The position numbers and the translations under genes were made by a program. Below, in pieces: positions 49,597 to 58,910 of a stretch of 64,000 bases of DNA. The DNA lies in assembly GCA_949372635.1 (NCBI GenBank), contig CASIAB010000004.1:62001-126000 (forward strand), written 5' to 3'. The notes under the pieces are model-generated. The model worked only from the letters and a program-made list of their open reading frames with translations. It did not search any database and was not told the DNA's origin. Positions within the stretch are counted from its first letter, which is position 1; each line of letters begins with the position of its first letter. The DNA comes from an uncultured Pseudomonadales bacterium. Lineage in GTDB: Bacteria > Pseudomonadota > Gammaproteobacteria > Pseudomonadales > Pseudohongiellaceae.

Positions 49597-49614
49597 TCAA
49601 TACTAGCTTAACCA

Positions 49615-50673
49615 CTACTGATCGAGCAGCTGATAAATCCGGCGAATAGCCCTAGGGTCTGCACCTGCCGCGCGAATCTGCGAAAAATTTTGGCTGTGGT
49701 TAGTCATATCGATCTGCTGTGCAGCACGTTCGAAGCTGACACCGTCGCTATGCATCTGCGAGGTTTTACTCCACAAATCGCGAAGATAAACTTGAAAGTG
49801 TCCTATTATCTCCTTAGTACGCATCACCGGACCATGACCTGGAAGCCATGTATCGAAGTCGAGTGACAACAGACCATCAAGTGTAGCTGGCCACTCATCG
49901 ACATGACCATCACCCATATAGGCAAGTCCCGGCAGCATCATATCGCCCGTAAACACAATTTTATCCTGCGGAAGATAGACCATCACATCGCCACCAGTAT
50001 GAGCACGACCAAAATGATGAAGTTGAATCTCACGACTGCCATCGGCAACGACTTGAAACAAGGTCATCTTTGTCTCGAGGGTAATATTCGGTGGCGTAGG
50101 TTGCACTTCGCCAATAGCGTTCATGTAATCTCGCTGCACCCTATGACGCTCTTCTAATCTTGCCTTACGCGCTGGGTCAGTCTCTGCAGCTGCCTGACGT
50201 TCAAGGTTCGCCACCATTGCTGGAACCGGATCGGAGAAGCTCTTAAAAGTATTCTCTTCTAGCACATTACCCAGCTCGCCATTAAGCTTCTTCCGTGTAA
50301 ATTCATGGCCGATGATTTCGATTCCATCCGGAAAAGCCTGAGCGCCATGGGCATGATCAAAATGATAGTGGCTGTTCACAAGATAACGAACGGGCTTATC
50401 AGTAATCACTGGTATCGAAGCCAGTAATGCACGAGCAGCAGTAGGAGTTACATGGGAATCAACGACTAATGTATCGAATTCACCAACCAAGACCATGACA
50501 TTACTCATTGTGAACACAGCGCCCGTACCCGTTACCAACCAGACCCCTTCCGCGACCTCCTCGAAGCGATGGCTGTCAGATTCAACCACCCTAACTTGAG
50601 CGAGAACTAGCGCAGGAAATAGCAATAGGTATGAGATAATTGAAAGTGCAATTGTTATTTTTCTTAAAATCAT
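49615..50673 (-). CDS. Secreted metallo-beta-lactamase-fold hydrolase
   Basis: The 352-residue protein has a signal peptide ending near PALVLAQ. The metal site is NSHYHFDHAHG (His102, His104, Asp106, His107), with further ligands in HFGRAHTGGDVMVY, FTGDMMLPG and LPGHGPV. This arrangement is like the MBL-fold hydrolases that cleave esters or lactams in the periplasm. A polar insertion at about 130-190 with charged ARKARLEERHR is unusual. Substrate unknown. Confidence 0.88.
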   Translation of the reverse strand: MILRKITIALSIISYLLLFPALVLAQVRVVESDSHRFEEVAEGVWLVTGTGAVFTMSNVMVLVGEFDTLVVDSHVTPTAARALLASIPVITDKPVRYLVNSHYHFDHAHGAQAFPDGIEIIGHEFTRKKLNGELGNVLEENTFKSFSDPVPAMVANLERQAAAETDPARKARLEERHRVQRDYMNAIGEVQPTPPNITLETKMTLFQVVADGSREIQLHHFGRAHTGGDVMVYLPQDKIVFTGDMMLPGLAYMGDGHVDEWPATLDGLLSLDFDTWLPGHGPVMRTKEIIGHFQVYLRDLWSKTSQMHSDGVSFERAAQQIDMTNHSQNFSQIRAAGADPRAIRRIYQLLDQ

Positions 50674-50802
50674 AGTGGCTACCCTAGTTGCTCATTAGTA
50701 CATAGTTCAAATTGAATAACTTACCTACATCATAGTTTGTCTCGTCTAAGCACCTTAAAGAGAGTGGCGCTCAAGCTTTGGAACATTAGCGCATAGGCTG
50801 AA

Positions 50803-50844
50803 TTCTGTAAAGAAACGGGTCATATGACCCGTTTCTTTACAGAA
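50803..50844. terminator. 42-bp perfect palindrome, likely terminator
   Basis: TTCTGTAAAGAAACGGGTCAT is exactly mirrored by its complement through 50844, a perfect 42-bp palindrome centred at 50823/50824 with no loop bases. It lies 13 bp after the acyl-CoA ligase stop (leftward). In RNA it would form a very stable hairpin rich in A-U at its base, fitting an intrinsic terminator, though a binding site is possible. Confidence 0.75.
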
Positions 50845-50856
50845 GGTTTTTAGAAA

Positions 50857-52503
50857 TTACTTTTTCAGCGCATAGCCAACTTTTTCAGCCGTCTCACGCA
50901 ATAAGAATTTCTGCACCTTACCAGTGGATGTCTTCGCGATAGTACCGAACACAACTTTCTTCGGTATCTTAAAGCCCGCTAATTCTTCTCGACAGTACGC
51001 TATTAGTTCGTCGACCTCCATTTCCTGACCTGCTTTTAGCGAAACAAAAGCACAGGGAACTTCTCCCCACTTTTCGTCACTAGCGGCCACGACGGCAGCC
51101 TCCATTATTTTTGGATGTTTGAACAATACAGACTCGACTTCTAAACTAGATATGTTCTCACCGCCAGAGATGATTATGTCTTTAGAACGATCCTTAATTT
51201 GAGCGTAACCCTCTTCATCCCAGACAGCGAGGTCGCCCGAATGGAACCACCCACCTTTGAAAGACTCTGCTGTGGTCTTAGGATTCTTAAGGTAACCCTT
51301 CATGACTAAGTTTCCACGCATGAATATTTCTCCCATAGTTTTGCCGTCCTTCGGAACGGGCGTGAGAGTCTCTGGATCAGCGACCATGAGCTCATCTTGC
51401 AGTGGCGCCCTCACACCCTGCCTAGCTAATAGCTCAGCTCTCTCGCTAATCGAAAGCTCGGCCCAGCCGTCCTGTGGCGCACAAACCACACATGGACCAT
51501 ATGTCTCAGTTAATCCATATACATGAGTAACGATAAATCCCATGTTCTCCATACCTGCGATAACTGCCGCAGGTGGAGCAGCACCGGCTGTCATCGCTTT
51601 TATTCCCTTCTTAATACCCACTTTAAGGCTATCATCCGCATTCACAATCGTATTCAGCACGACAGGAGCACCACAAAAATGTGACACATTGTGCTTCTTC
51701 ATAGAGTCTAATATAGCTGCATCGCGCACGTGGCGAAGACAGATGCTCGTACCCCCTGCGGCCGCCAATCCCCAAGGAAAACACCAGCCATTGCAGTGAA
51801 ACATCGGCAGTGTCCATAGGTAGATAGGATGCGCCGTCATATCCCAGCACAGATTGTTTGAGATTGCGTTCAAGTACGCGCCACGGTGGTGGAAGACAAC
51901 TCCCTTAGGATCGCCCGTGGTACCCGAAGTGTAATTCAACGAGATGGCCTGCCACTCGTCTTCAATTTGAAAACAGCTGTAGTCGTCATCGCCCTTTTTT
52001 AAGAAAGCCTCATAATCTTCAGAGCCTAACAATTCTCCTCCGGAGAAAGATGGATCATCTATATCGATAACTGTTAGCTCCTGCGGCACTAGCTCCAACA
52101 CGGCCTTTATCGTATCGCTGTACTCTCTGTCAGTGAATAGAACTTTGGCTTCTGCGTGCTCTAGAATAAATGCAATAGCCTTGGCATCTAGCCTTACATT
52201 TAAGGCATTGAGCACCGCTCCAGTCATAGGAACGCCGAAGTGCCCCTCGAATGTTTCAGGAGTGTTGGCTCCCATGAACGCTACTGTATCTCCCTTGCCT
52301 ATGCCCATTTTCAGAAGCGCCGAAGCAAGCAAACAACAGCGTTTGTAGGTCTCAGCCCAGGTATATTCTTTGTCACCATGAATCAGCGAAACCTTCCGCG
52401 GATAAACACTAGAACAGCGTTCGATAAAGCTGAGGGGTGTTAAGTGTGCAAAATTAGCCTGATTCTGATCGAGATCGATCTCATAAATATTTTTGCTATT
52501 CAT
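50857..52503 (-). CDS. Acyl-CoA synthetase (AMP-binding, DmdB-like)
   Basis: This 548-residue adenylate-forming enzyme activates a carboxylic acid to its CoA thioester. Motifs: LNYTSGTTGDPKGVVFHH (P-loop), VYGLTETYGP, GGWFHSGDLAVWD, IKDRSKDIIISGGENIS and the catalytic lysine near the end in AKTSTGKVQK. The N-terminal opening (ANFAHLTPLSFIERC) and overall block order resemble short- to medium-chain acyl-CoA ligases such as DmdB, which acts on 3-methylthiopropionate from DMSP. That specific substrate is plausible in a marine bacterium but not proven. Confidence 0.9.
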   Translation of the reverse strand: MNSKNIYEIDLDQNQANFAHLTPLSFIERCSSVYPRKVSLIHGDKEYTWAETYKRCCLLASALLKMGIGKGDTVAFMGANTPETFEGHFGVPMTGAVLNALNVRLDAKAIAFILEHAEAKVLFTDREYSDTIKAVLELVPQELTVIDIDDPSFSGGELLGSEDYEAFLKKGDDDYSCFQIEDEWQAISLNYTSGTTGDPKGVVFHHRGAYLNAISNNLCWDMTAHPIYLWTLPMFHCNGWCFPWGLAAAGGTSICLRHVRDAAILDSMKKHNVSHFCGAPVVLNTIVNADDSLKVGIKKGIKAMTAGAAPPAAVIAGMENMGFIVTHVYGLTETYGPCVVCAPQDGWAELSISERAELLARQGVRAPLQDELMVADPETLTPVPKDGKTMGEIFMRGNLVMKGYLKNPKTTAESFKGGWFHSGDLAVWDEEGYAQIKDRSKDIIISGGENISSLEVESVLFKHPKIMEAAVVAASDEKWGEVPCAFVSLKAGQEMEVDELIAYCREELAGFKIPKKVVFGTIAKTSTGKVQKFLLRETAEKVGYALKK

Positions 52504-52629
52504 GTTTGCTATTGTTCCTATTAGCTATTCAACTCTATTTTTCTAAATTTGATTTCAAATACATGAGTAAGTTTGTGTTACTTAAGCCGCAGAGCCACAA
52601 AGCCGATTCACGATTTAGGGCAAGCCTGA

Positions 52630-54417
52630 CTAGATAAAATCCATATCCCCTGCTGTCAGCGACCAAGCGCCATAAAGCACCCCTGAGTTAGGTCCGGGAT
52701 TCCAACTACTACAGGGTATCTCAATACCCAATTCATTCACAATCGCGCCGGCGGTGAAGACCTTATCCTTGCCCGAACTTGTAACCCACAGGCGCAAAAC
52801 CGCGCCTCCCTCTCCTAAGATAAGCTCTTGATTTAAAATGGATATTGCCGATTTCATTACTGCTACCGGGCATATCAAGTCCATCAACAGCTTATTACCA
52901 TCGTGTTCCTTCACTACCGCGAACGCGAGCGCCTTTTTTGAGCTTTGTGCGCGTATGATTACACAGCGATACTGCTTCGATTTCGAAAAGGGGTGGTCCA
53001 TGTAGCGATGCTGAATATACTCGGCGTCTCGAACACCGATAATGCCATCTCTATAATCGCCCTTCATAAGGGCCCAGAGGCTATCAATCTCCGCGCGCGA
53101 CGCCGCATCAAAAGGATCGTAGTCGACAATCATAGCTTGATGTCGCTCCTGCTCCTCGCTCGCCTGTGAAACAGGATAGACAATCTCAATAAAGTCATCA
53201 GTTTTTTCATACAAGCCGAGACGTTTTGAAATATTCATAGTCTTCTGATTCGGAAAGCCAAATCCCAGCAAATGATTTACGGTGTTCCCAATCTCCCGTT
53301 CCAGAAAAGTAGCTGCCACCTCGAAGAAGAGACTGCCCTTACCGTATTGCTTGCGGATACTCGGATGCACCATCACATCACAGGGCTAAATAGCCATAGA
53401 TAATTCACCAAAATAGGCAATCTTTCGCGGAGCTCCACCATAGTGCGCCACGATTTCGCTCTGCTTGTCGAGGCGCACAACCACACACTTACCATCACCC
53501 TGAACATATTTCCAATTCCATAGTTCTTCATCGAAGTCGACGTTGAAACTTTTCTCAAACAGGTCTGCAACCTCAAGCGGGTTAAAAGATTGAATGTCAC
53601 CAAACTCTGCATCTGCCCATTCATAAAAAGTATTAGACTCCCTGCGTAACACGAAAAGATAAAATCCGCGTCTACTGATCGAGAATTCATCTCGCATAAT
53701 TAAAATTTCAGCATGCATATCTGCCAGCAGATTAGAATTCTCTGCAGCTTCGCGGGCGAGCACTGCACCATGCTTTTCTAGCAATGGACACAGCAATTTC
53801 AGGGTTTGCGACGCGCTCGCCGACAGGTCTCTGCTCTCTAACTCCTCAAAACCGAGTCGCTTGGAAAGCTGCTTAAATGAGGTAAGGTTAGGAAGTGTTG
53901 AATACTCTATGCAAGAATCATCAACAAGAAATTCGCTAAAAAGAATAAGCTGACCAGAATCACAGAGTAAACTTCGGCTCTTACTGATCAGCGCCATCTG
54001 GTCTAGATAACGTATCGAACCCGCATGAATCAGTACATCAGCGGCAGACGGATTAGTCGATGCCAAAAAATCTTCACCCGCATACTGAAAACTTACCAGA
54101 GCATCGATATCGGAATTCATCAAGCTCTTCGATCCAAACCAATAGACGGATTTGCCGGTTTCAGCCATTGATTTGGCGAGCTGTAGGAGGGTATCGCCAA
54201 CTAGGAGAAAAACAACATTTGCATCGTTCTTTCTGACTAATTCATCAAGGCAGTGTGTGAACCTATGCTGACCATCAAGAAGTTCGGTAGCGGTGTTTTG
54301 GCTCACGCAATTCGAGTCTTCAAAAAAGCCATAGTGCTGCAATCGAGACTCGCCAAATTCAAGTTCGAGTATTCTGCTTAGCAAACTCAGCATTGTCGGT
54401 TTTGTGCTATAGGTCAT
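52630..54417 (-). pseudogene. Methyltransferase-GNAT fusion gene interrupted by an in-frame TAG
   Basis: One frame runs from the ATG at 54417 to the TAA/TAG-type end at 52630, broken only by TAG at 53388-53386 between GELSMAI and PCDVMVHPSIR. The N-terminal part (to about residue 215) looks like a class I methyltransferase-type fold that lacks a clear SAM motif. The C-terminal part is a GNAT-type acyltransferase: FEKSFN...LWNWKY, VAHYGGAPRKIAYFGE, then VMVHPSIRKQYGKG (acyl-CoA-binding loop) and LLGFGFPNQKTM. GNATs of this kind have Q or W at the stop position, so a CAG-to-TAG change is likely. Both halves are open for over 240 codons. Confidence 0.72.
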
Positions 54418-54597
54418 GGTCGCATTAAGGGAGTACTGCTTTTAGTTATTCCGTGGTATATGCCCTAGTTGAGATGCAATATAACCCGCCATTACCCCAT
54501 TGCATAGCCCAGTCCTAACGCACTCAGGGGCTGCGGCATATTGTCCCTAACGCTGTCCTTCGTTTCCGCCTGACTGCCTTTACGGTAGAATGGGAGA

Positions 54598-55926
54598 ATG
54601 AAGACTCAAACTAATATTTCTGAATTCCTCAGCTTTCTCATCCCCGTTTCTACCGATGGCACGAGCCTCGGAAGACAGGGCCTACAGCGGCTTCTTCTGT
54701 TACGCACCTTCGTAACCGTCGCCAGTGTGGCAGCCGTGTTCATCCTACATGTTTTTTTTGAACTGGAAATTCCGGTCACATTTATCATCTATTTGATCGC
54801 GGGCATCCTACTTTCCGTTCTAATCGGATATCGGCGCCTTTCTGCGTCGAATTTTATCAGCAACTTTGAGCTTTTCTACCACATTCTTATAGACGTATTC
54901 TTCCTGGTCGTACTGTTACTAAATACCGGCGGGGCGAGCAATCCGCTCATCTCTTACTTGCTAGTATTGCTCGCGCTCACAGCCACTCTTCTGCCGCAAA
55001 CCTTTGTGAATGTATTTTCTATAGGGGGCATTCTTATCTATACCTCGTTCTTGCTGCTGGACCTATCAGCCGATCGTGGTATGTCATTGTCTCCAGAGAA
55101 CGAAGTAATGACTTTTCAACTCCACCTCGTGGGCATGTGGGTTATCTTCTTGGTGAGCGCTATTCTAATATCCGTGCTTATCACTCGCATGGCCAATGCC
55201 ATAAAAATTCGTGAGCTGAATCTCGCCCAAGCGCGCGAGAATGAATTACGTAATGAGCAACTGGTAGCTATAGGCACTCTTTCTGCCGGCACAGCGCACG
55301 CGCTAGGTACACCTCTGTCTACAATGGCCGTGTTGCTAACCGATTTGGATAACCTAAATGCCGAAGAGCTTAGGACTAACGATATAAAAAGCGACATATC
55401 GCTATTAAGGCAACAAGTGACGCGCTGTAAAAATTCTCTTACGCAACTTAATCTCTATTACAATAAAGACAATCCTGAAGAAATTGAAAACGTATCGCTC
55501 GAGACCTTCGCAGATAACATTCAAGATTATATTGTGAACATACATCCAGCCTCTTCGATCGAATTCCATATTGACGACAATTTAGAATCGGTCGTTACCT
55601 CGAATCTAAGTGTCAAACATGCCGTGATTAATATTATCGAAAATGCCATCAAGGCTGCACACAGCAATGTAGTCGTCCACTTTAGTATTTCCAAAGAATC
55701 GCCTTTCAAGTTCGAAATCTTGATTAAAGACGACGGTCCCGGAATTCCGAAAGATGTTATGGAGAAGCTTGGCGAGCCTTTTATTTCAAGACGAAAAGAG
55801 AGTATGGGCCTAGGAATATTTCTCGCTAACGCTGCGATCGAGCGACTCAATGGTTCTATCGAGATGCTCAACATGAAAGAAGGCGGCGCACTTAGCATCA
55901 TCCGCCTTCCCCAATCCGCGCTGTAA
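54598..55926 (+). CDS. regB: Redox sensor histidine kinase, RegB/PrrB type
   Basis: The 442-residue kinase has six helices (about residues 30-205), including the quinone-binding motif GGASNP (residues 111-116) in its membrane domain. The phosphorylated His234 lies in AHALGTPLSTM, the RegB-type H-box. Cys277 in VTRCKNS corresponds to the redox-active cysteine. An ATPase domain with IIENAIKAA, DDGPGIP and GLGIFLANA completes it. It would sense ubiquinone redox state or oxygen and phosphorylate the response regulator encoded just downstream. Confidence 0.9.
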   Translation: MKTQTNISEFLSFLIPVSTDGTSLGRQGLQRLLLLRTFVTVASVAAVFILHVFFELEIPVTFIIYLIAGILLSVLIGYRRLSASNFISNFELFYHILIDVFFLVVLLLNTGGASNPLISYLLVLLALTATLLPQTFVNVFSIGGILIYTSFLLLDLSADRGMSLSPENEVMTFQLHLVGMWVIFLVSAILISVLITRMANAIKIRELNLAQARENELRNEQLVAIGTLSAGTAHALGTPLSTMAVLLTDLDNLNAEELRTNDIKSDISLLRQQVTRCKNSLTQLNLYYNKDNPEEIENVSLETFADNIQDYIVNIHPASSIEFHIDDNLESVVTSNLSVKHAVINIIENAIKAAHSNVVVHFSISKESPFKFEILIKDDGPGIPKDVMEKLGEPFISRRKESMGLGIFLANAAIERLNGSIEMLNMKEGGALSIIRLPQSAL

Positions 55927-55958
55927 GCATAGCCGCCAGCTCTTATAGAGACAGAAAA

Positions 55959-56507
55959 ATGGATAAAGAACATATTTTACTAGTCGAGGACGACAAGGTT
56001 TTTTCTCGGGTGATGACTCGCGCACTTTTGCATCGCGGTTACGGAGTGTCACACGCGACTAACGTAGATGAGGCCCTTCTGCTGATAGAGAGTACGCAGT
56101 TTAACCATGCCATATTGGACTTGAACCTTGGTGACCATACGTCCTTGAGACTAATCGTTCCACTAAAGCACAGCAACCCAAGTAGCCGTATTCTAATACT
56201 CACCGGATACGCGAGCATCACCACTGCGGTAGAGGCAATCAAATTAGGCGCAGACAATTATTTGACTAAGCCAGCAGATGCTGACGAAATTCTCAGCGCA
56301 CTATTAATAGACATCGATAAGCCTAACTCGATTGCCCACCTAGAGGCGACACGCCTCGAACCTATGTCTGTGCGCAGACTGGAGTGGGAACATATTCAGA
56401 AGGTACTGAAGGAACACAGTGGAAATATTTCCGAAACAGCCAGACAACTGAAGATGCATCGCCGCACCCTGCAACGGAAACTACAAAAGCGTCCCATAGC
56501 TAAGTAA
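55959..56507 (+). CDS. regA: Redox response regulator, RegA/PrrA/ActR type
   Basis: A 182-residue regulator with a receiver domain (Asp10, Asp11 acid pocket in VEDD, phospho-acceptor Asp54 in HAILDLNLGD, and the conserved Lys in YLTKPADADEI) and a Fis-type helix-turn-helix (VRRLEWEHIQKVL, ISETARQLKMHRRTLQRKL, about 138-178), the RegA arrangement. It lies 32 bp after regB and is its partner. Targets may include respiratory or photo-related genes (inference). Confidence 0.93.
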   Translation: MDKEHILLVEDDKVFSRVMTRALLHRGYGVSHATNVDEALLLIESTQFNHAILDLNLGDHTSLRLIVPLKHSNPSSRILILTGYASITTAVEAIKLGADNYLTKPADADEILSALLIDIDKPNSIAHLEATRLEPMSVRRLEWEHIQKVLKEHSGNISETARQLKMHRRTLQRKLQKRPIAK

Positions 56508-56536
56508 CAGCGAATCGTATTGTGAAGCGTCTCTTA

Positions 56537-57328
56537 CTATCTCCGTCCCAGAGGCGTCATGGTCAGGTGTCGCCCACCGTCAACTATTAGCGTTTCGCCG
56601 GTTACTACCTGAGGTCCGCTGATGAAATACATAATTGCATCGGCCACCGTCTCGGGCGTCGCTGTAACTCCAAGCGGTGAATTCTTACGATGAAAGTTCA
56701 TGAGCTCTTCATATTTTTGATCGCCTAGTCCTTCGCGCAGCCAATCGCCTTCAATGAAACCTGGGCACACAGCATTGATCCGTAATTTAGGCCCCAATGC
56801 TCTCGCCAAAGACAGAGTCATCGTCACCAGCGCGCCCTTAGAGGCAGCATAAGCCACCGAGCTACCGATGCCGGTAACTGCGGCTGTCGAGGCGACATTG
56901 ACTACCGCGCCGCCTTCTTTCTGCGATTGCATCTGCTCACTCACGGCACGAATCATTTGATAGCTGCCAATCACATTCACGCCATAAATATGCTGAAAAT
57001 CATCACTACTCAGGCCGTGAAGATCTGAGTGGTCTACAAACTTGGTAGTCCCAGCATTGTTGACGAGAATATCGATACGCCCCCACTTCTCAATTGCTGC
57101 CCCTGCCATAGCGAGGCAGTTAGCATCCTCTGCCACATTGCCACCTATAACTAGACACTCAACCCCAAGTGCTTCACACTCTTCCGTCACTGCCTGGCCA
57201 CCGTCAGCATTCGAATTGTAGTTGATGACCACATTACAGCCCTGAGCTGCCAATAACTTAGCCGTTGCAGCTCCTACGCCACTACTGGATCCAGTAATAA
57301 TCGCGACTCTATTGCTCAAATCTTTCAC
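56537..57328 (-). CDS. Short-chain dehydrogenase/reductase
   Basis: A classical 263-residue SDR. The cofactor motif is IITGSSSGVGAAT, followed by ILVNNAGTTKF, the catalytic Ser in VNVASTAAV, and YAASK (Tyr and Lys). The active-site opening and C-terminal IVDGGRHLTMTPLG suggest an acyl carrier protein- or alcohol-acting reductase of the 3-oxoacyl type, but the substrate is unknown. It lies 26 bp after a TetR regulator gene on the same strand, so the two probably form an operon. Confidence 0.92.
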   Translation of the reverse strand: MKDLSNRVAIITGSSSGVGAATAKLLAAQGCNVVINYNSNADGGQAVTEECEALGVECLVIGGNVAEDANCLAMAGAAIEKWGRIDILVNNAGTTKFVDHSDLHGLSSDDFQHIYGVNVIGSYQMIRAVSEQMQSQKEGGAVVNVASTAAVTGIGSSVAYAASKGALVTMTLSLARALGPKLRINAVCPGFIEGDWLREGLGDQKYEELMNFHRKNSPLGVTATPETVADAIMYFISGPQVVTGETLIVDGGRHLTMTPLGRR

Positions 57329-57354
57329 GCATTTAACCCTCTATGTAACGTTGT

Positions 57355-57924
57355 TCAACTAAAAATTGTCTTCTCCAAATACTCTTCTAAATTTTTTTCA
57401 ATCCATTCGAGGGTTTCGGTTCTATTTCCCTGCCATTCCGAACGCCTCAAAATTCCAACCAACCCATGAACAGATGCCCAAACATTGTACGCCTTTATCA
57501 TGACTTCCTTCTCAGACTGATTAGGCATAAAAGCTTTCACTCCTTCAACTGTTCCTCTAAAGGCTGCATTGGATACAGCTTCTAAATCTGGATAAAAAGA
57601 CATATCTATATCCGTATTTCTAAACATCAAATCGTAAATATGCGGATAGTCCAACCCAAACCTTATGTAATGCGCTCCGTAACTTGAAAATTTATCTTCA
57701 ATGATTATATCCTTCACTCCTTCATATAGCATCTCAAAGCCCCTTCGCATCAACTCAGCTTTAAGATCATTTTTGTTTTTAAAATGTCTGTAAAAAGCGG
57801 TATTTGAAACCCCAGCTTTCTGCGCAACCCGTCGCATATTAACTTTCTGCCAAGACTCTGCGCCGCAAATTTCCCATGCGATTTCAATAAGTTGCTCTTT
57901 CAGGTTTTCTTTGTGGTAGACCAT
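57355..57924 (-). CDS. TetR-family transcriptional regulator
   Basis: The 189-residue protein has an N-terminal helix-turn-helix of TetR type (VNMRRVAQKAGVSNTAFYRHFKNKNDLKAEL, residues 28-58) and a ligand-binding C-terminal domain with WASVHGLVGIL. It is divergent from the DUF2141/DUF2306 genes, with an inverted repeat between them, and sits upstream of an SDR gene. It probably controls itself and its neighbours in response to a small hydrophobic ligand. Confidence 0.9.
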   Translation of the reverse strand: MVYHKENLKEQLIEIAWEICGAESWQKVNMRRVAQKAGVSNTAFYRHFKNKNDLKAELMRRGFEMLYEGVKDIIIEDKFSSYGAHYIRFGLDYPHIYDLMFRNTDIDMSFYPDLEAVSNAAFRGTVEGVKAFMPNQSEKEVMIKAYNVWASVHGLVGILRRSEWQGNRTETLEWIEKNLEEYLEKTIFS

Positions 57925-57933
57925 ATAAAATAT

Positions 57934-57985
57934 AATGTTTACTTAGCAAACATTTCCGATGTAATATCATGTTATCTATGTAAAC
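57934..57985. promoter_or_regulatory. Putative TetR operator in the divergent promoter
   Basis: AATGTTT (57934-57940) and AAACATT (57948-57954) form a perfect inverted repeat with a 7-bp spacer, a size fitting a TetR dimer. A second related half-site, GTAAACAT (around 57978-57985, the inverse of the ATGTTTAC at 57935-57942), lies further in. The region is between the TetR start at 57924 and the DUF2141 start at 58012. Confidence 0.6.
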
Positions 57986-58011
57986 ATATTATCAGGAATT
58001 GCAATTTTATT

Positions 58012-58437
58012 ATGAAATTACTTTGTATCCTCTCAATTATTTTGTGTTCTTTTCAATTAAGAGCAGCCACCTTGGAAGTTGAAATTAGTGGCATCACCCA
58101 AGAAGGCATACTTCATTTGGCGATTTACAGCTCGAAGGAAGTCTTCGAATCAGATATGGGTGACAGGCCTGGTCCACAACCTGGAATAGTAGCCGGGTCT
58201 ATAAAAAATGTAGGCACCGAAGTCTATAAAGAAACCTTTGAAATTCCCGCTGGGACATATGTGATCGCATATTATATTGATGCTAACGAGAATGAGAAAC
58301 TTGATACTAATTTTATTGGTATACCAAAAGAAGAATATGGCTTCTCTAATAATGCACGAAGTGCTTTCGGCCCTCCTAGCTTCGAGTCTGCATCATTCAC
58401 TTTAGATTCATACCATAAACTGCTAATGGAGTTATGA
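58012..58437 (+). CDS. DUF2141 secreted protein
   Basis: The ATG at 58012 is preferred to an upstream frame start at 57892 because it gives a signal peptide (MKLLCILSIILCSF, cleaved near LRAATL). The 141-residue product has the DUF2141 beta-type layout: GILHLAIYSSKEVF, ETFEIPAGTYVIAYYIDANENEKLDTN and GIPKEEYGFSNNAR. The DANxNxKLD block is a family hallmark. Function unknown; periplasmic. It overlaps the next gene by 4 bp. Confidence 0.88.
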   Translation: MKLLCILSIILCSFQLRAATLEVEISGITQEGILHLAIYSSKEVFESDMGDRPGPQPGIVAGSIKNVGTEVYKETFEIPAGTYVIAYYIDANENEKLDTNFIGIPKEEYGFSNNARSAFGPPSFESASFTLDSYHKLLMEL

Positions 58438-58844
58438 GTATGCCAATAATTTATATCCACGCTTTTTTTGCCCTCACAGCGGTCCCAGTTGGTTTATATA
58501 TTTTCTTCAAAAAAAAGGGGACTAAGCAGCACAGATTCATTGGACGTGTTTGGGTTTCTTGCTTGCTGATCGTTTCCGTTACAGCACTATTTATTACTTC
58601 ACCAATGACGGACACAGCATTTAATCCTAGGTTATATTCTTGGATACACCTCCTAATTCCTTTCACGATCAGCAACTTAATTTATTCAATTTGGAGAATT
58701 CGTCAATTCAAAAAAACCAAATTGGAAAAGCATAAGAATGCACACAAGTATTCAATGGTAGGAGTATATGTTGGAGCGCTTCTGATTGCTGGTGCATTCA
58801 CCTTAATGCCCGGCAGAATGTTTCATGAAATTATATTTCGATAA
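58434..58844 (+). CDS. DUF2306-like membrane protein
   Basis: A 136-residue protein with four helices. The ATG overlaps the DUF2141 stop (ATGA). The pattern HAFFALTAVPVGLYIFFKKKGTKQHRFIGRVW, and later HKNAHKYSMVGVYVGALLIAGAF, with two conserved histidine-containing helices, matches DUF2306. The paired genes are likely TetR-regulated. Function unknown. Confidence 0.8.
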   Translation: MSMPIIYIHAFFALTAVPVGLYIFFKKKGTKQHRFIGRVWVSCLLIVSVTALFITSPMTDTAFNPRLYSWIHLLIPFTISNLIYSIWRIRQFKKTKLEKHKNAHKYSMVGVYVGALLIAGAFTLMPGRMFHEIIFR

Positions 58845-58856
58845 AGGAGCACTCAA

Positions 58857-58910
58857 ATGTCAAAGACTAATCGTAACTGCAGCTGGTTTTCAAGCAAGGA
58901 ATTCTTATAA
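58857..58910 (+). other. 17-codon ORF with a strong ribosome site, possible gene remnant
   Basis: AAAGGAG at 58843-58849 lies 7 bp before ATG at 58857, opening MSKTNRNCSWFSSKEFL then TAA. This is the best-placed ribosome site in the operon, directly after DUF2306, yet the frame is only 17 codons. It may be the start of a truncated third gene, a leader peptide or chance. Confidence 0.3.

Noticed and set aside
53373..53690. Separate 105-codon gene across the amber site
   Set aside because: It is in a different frame within the GNAT gene; the true frame continues on both sides of the TAG.
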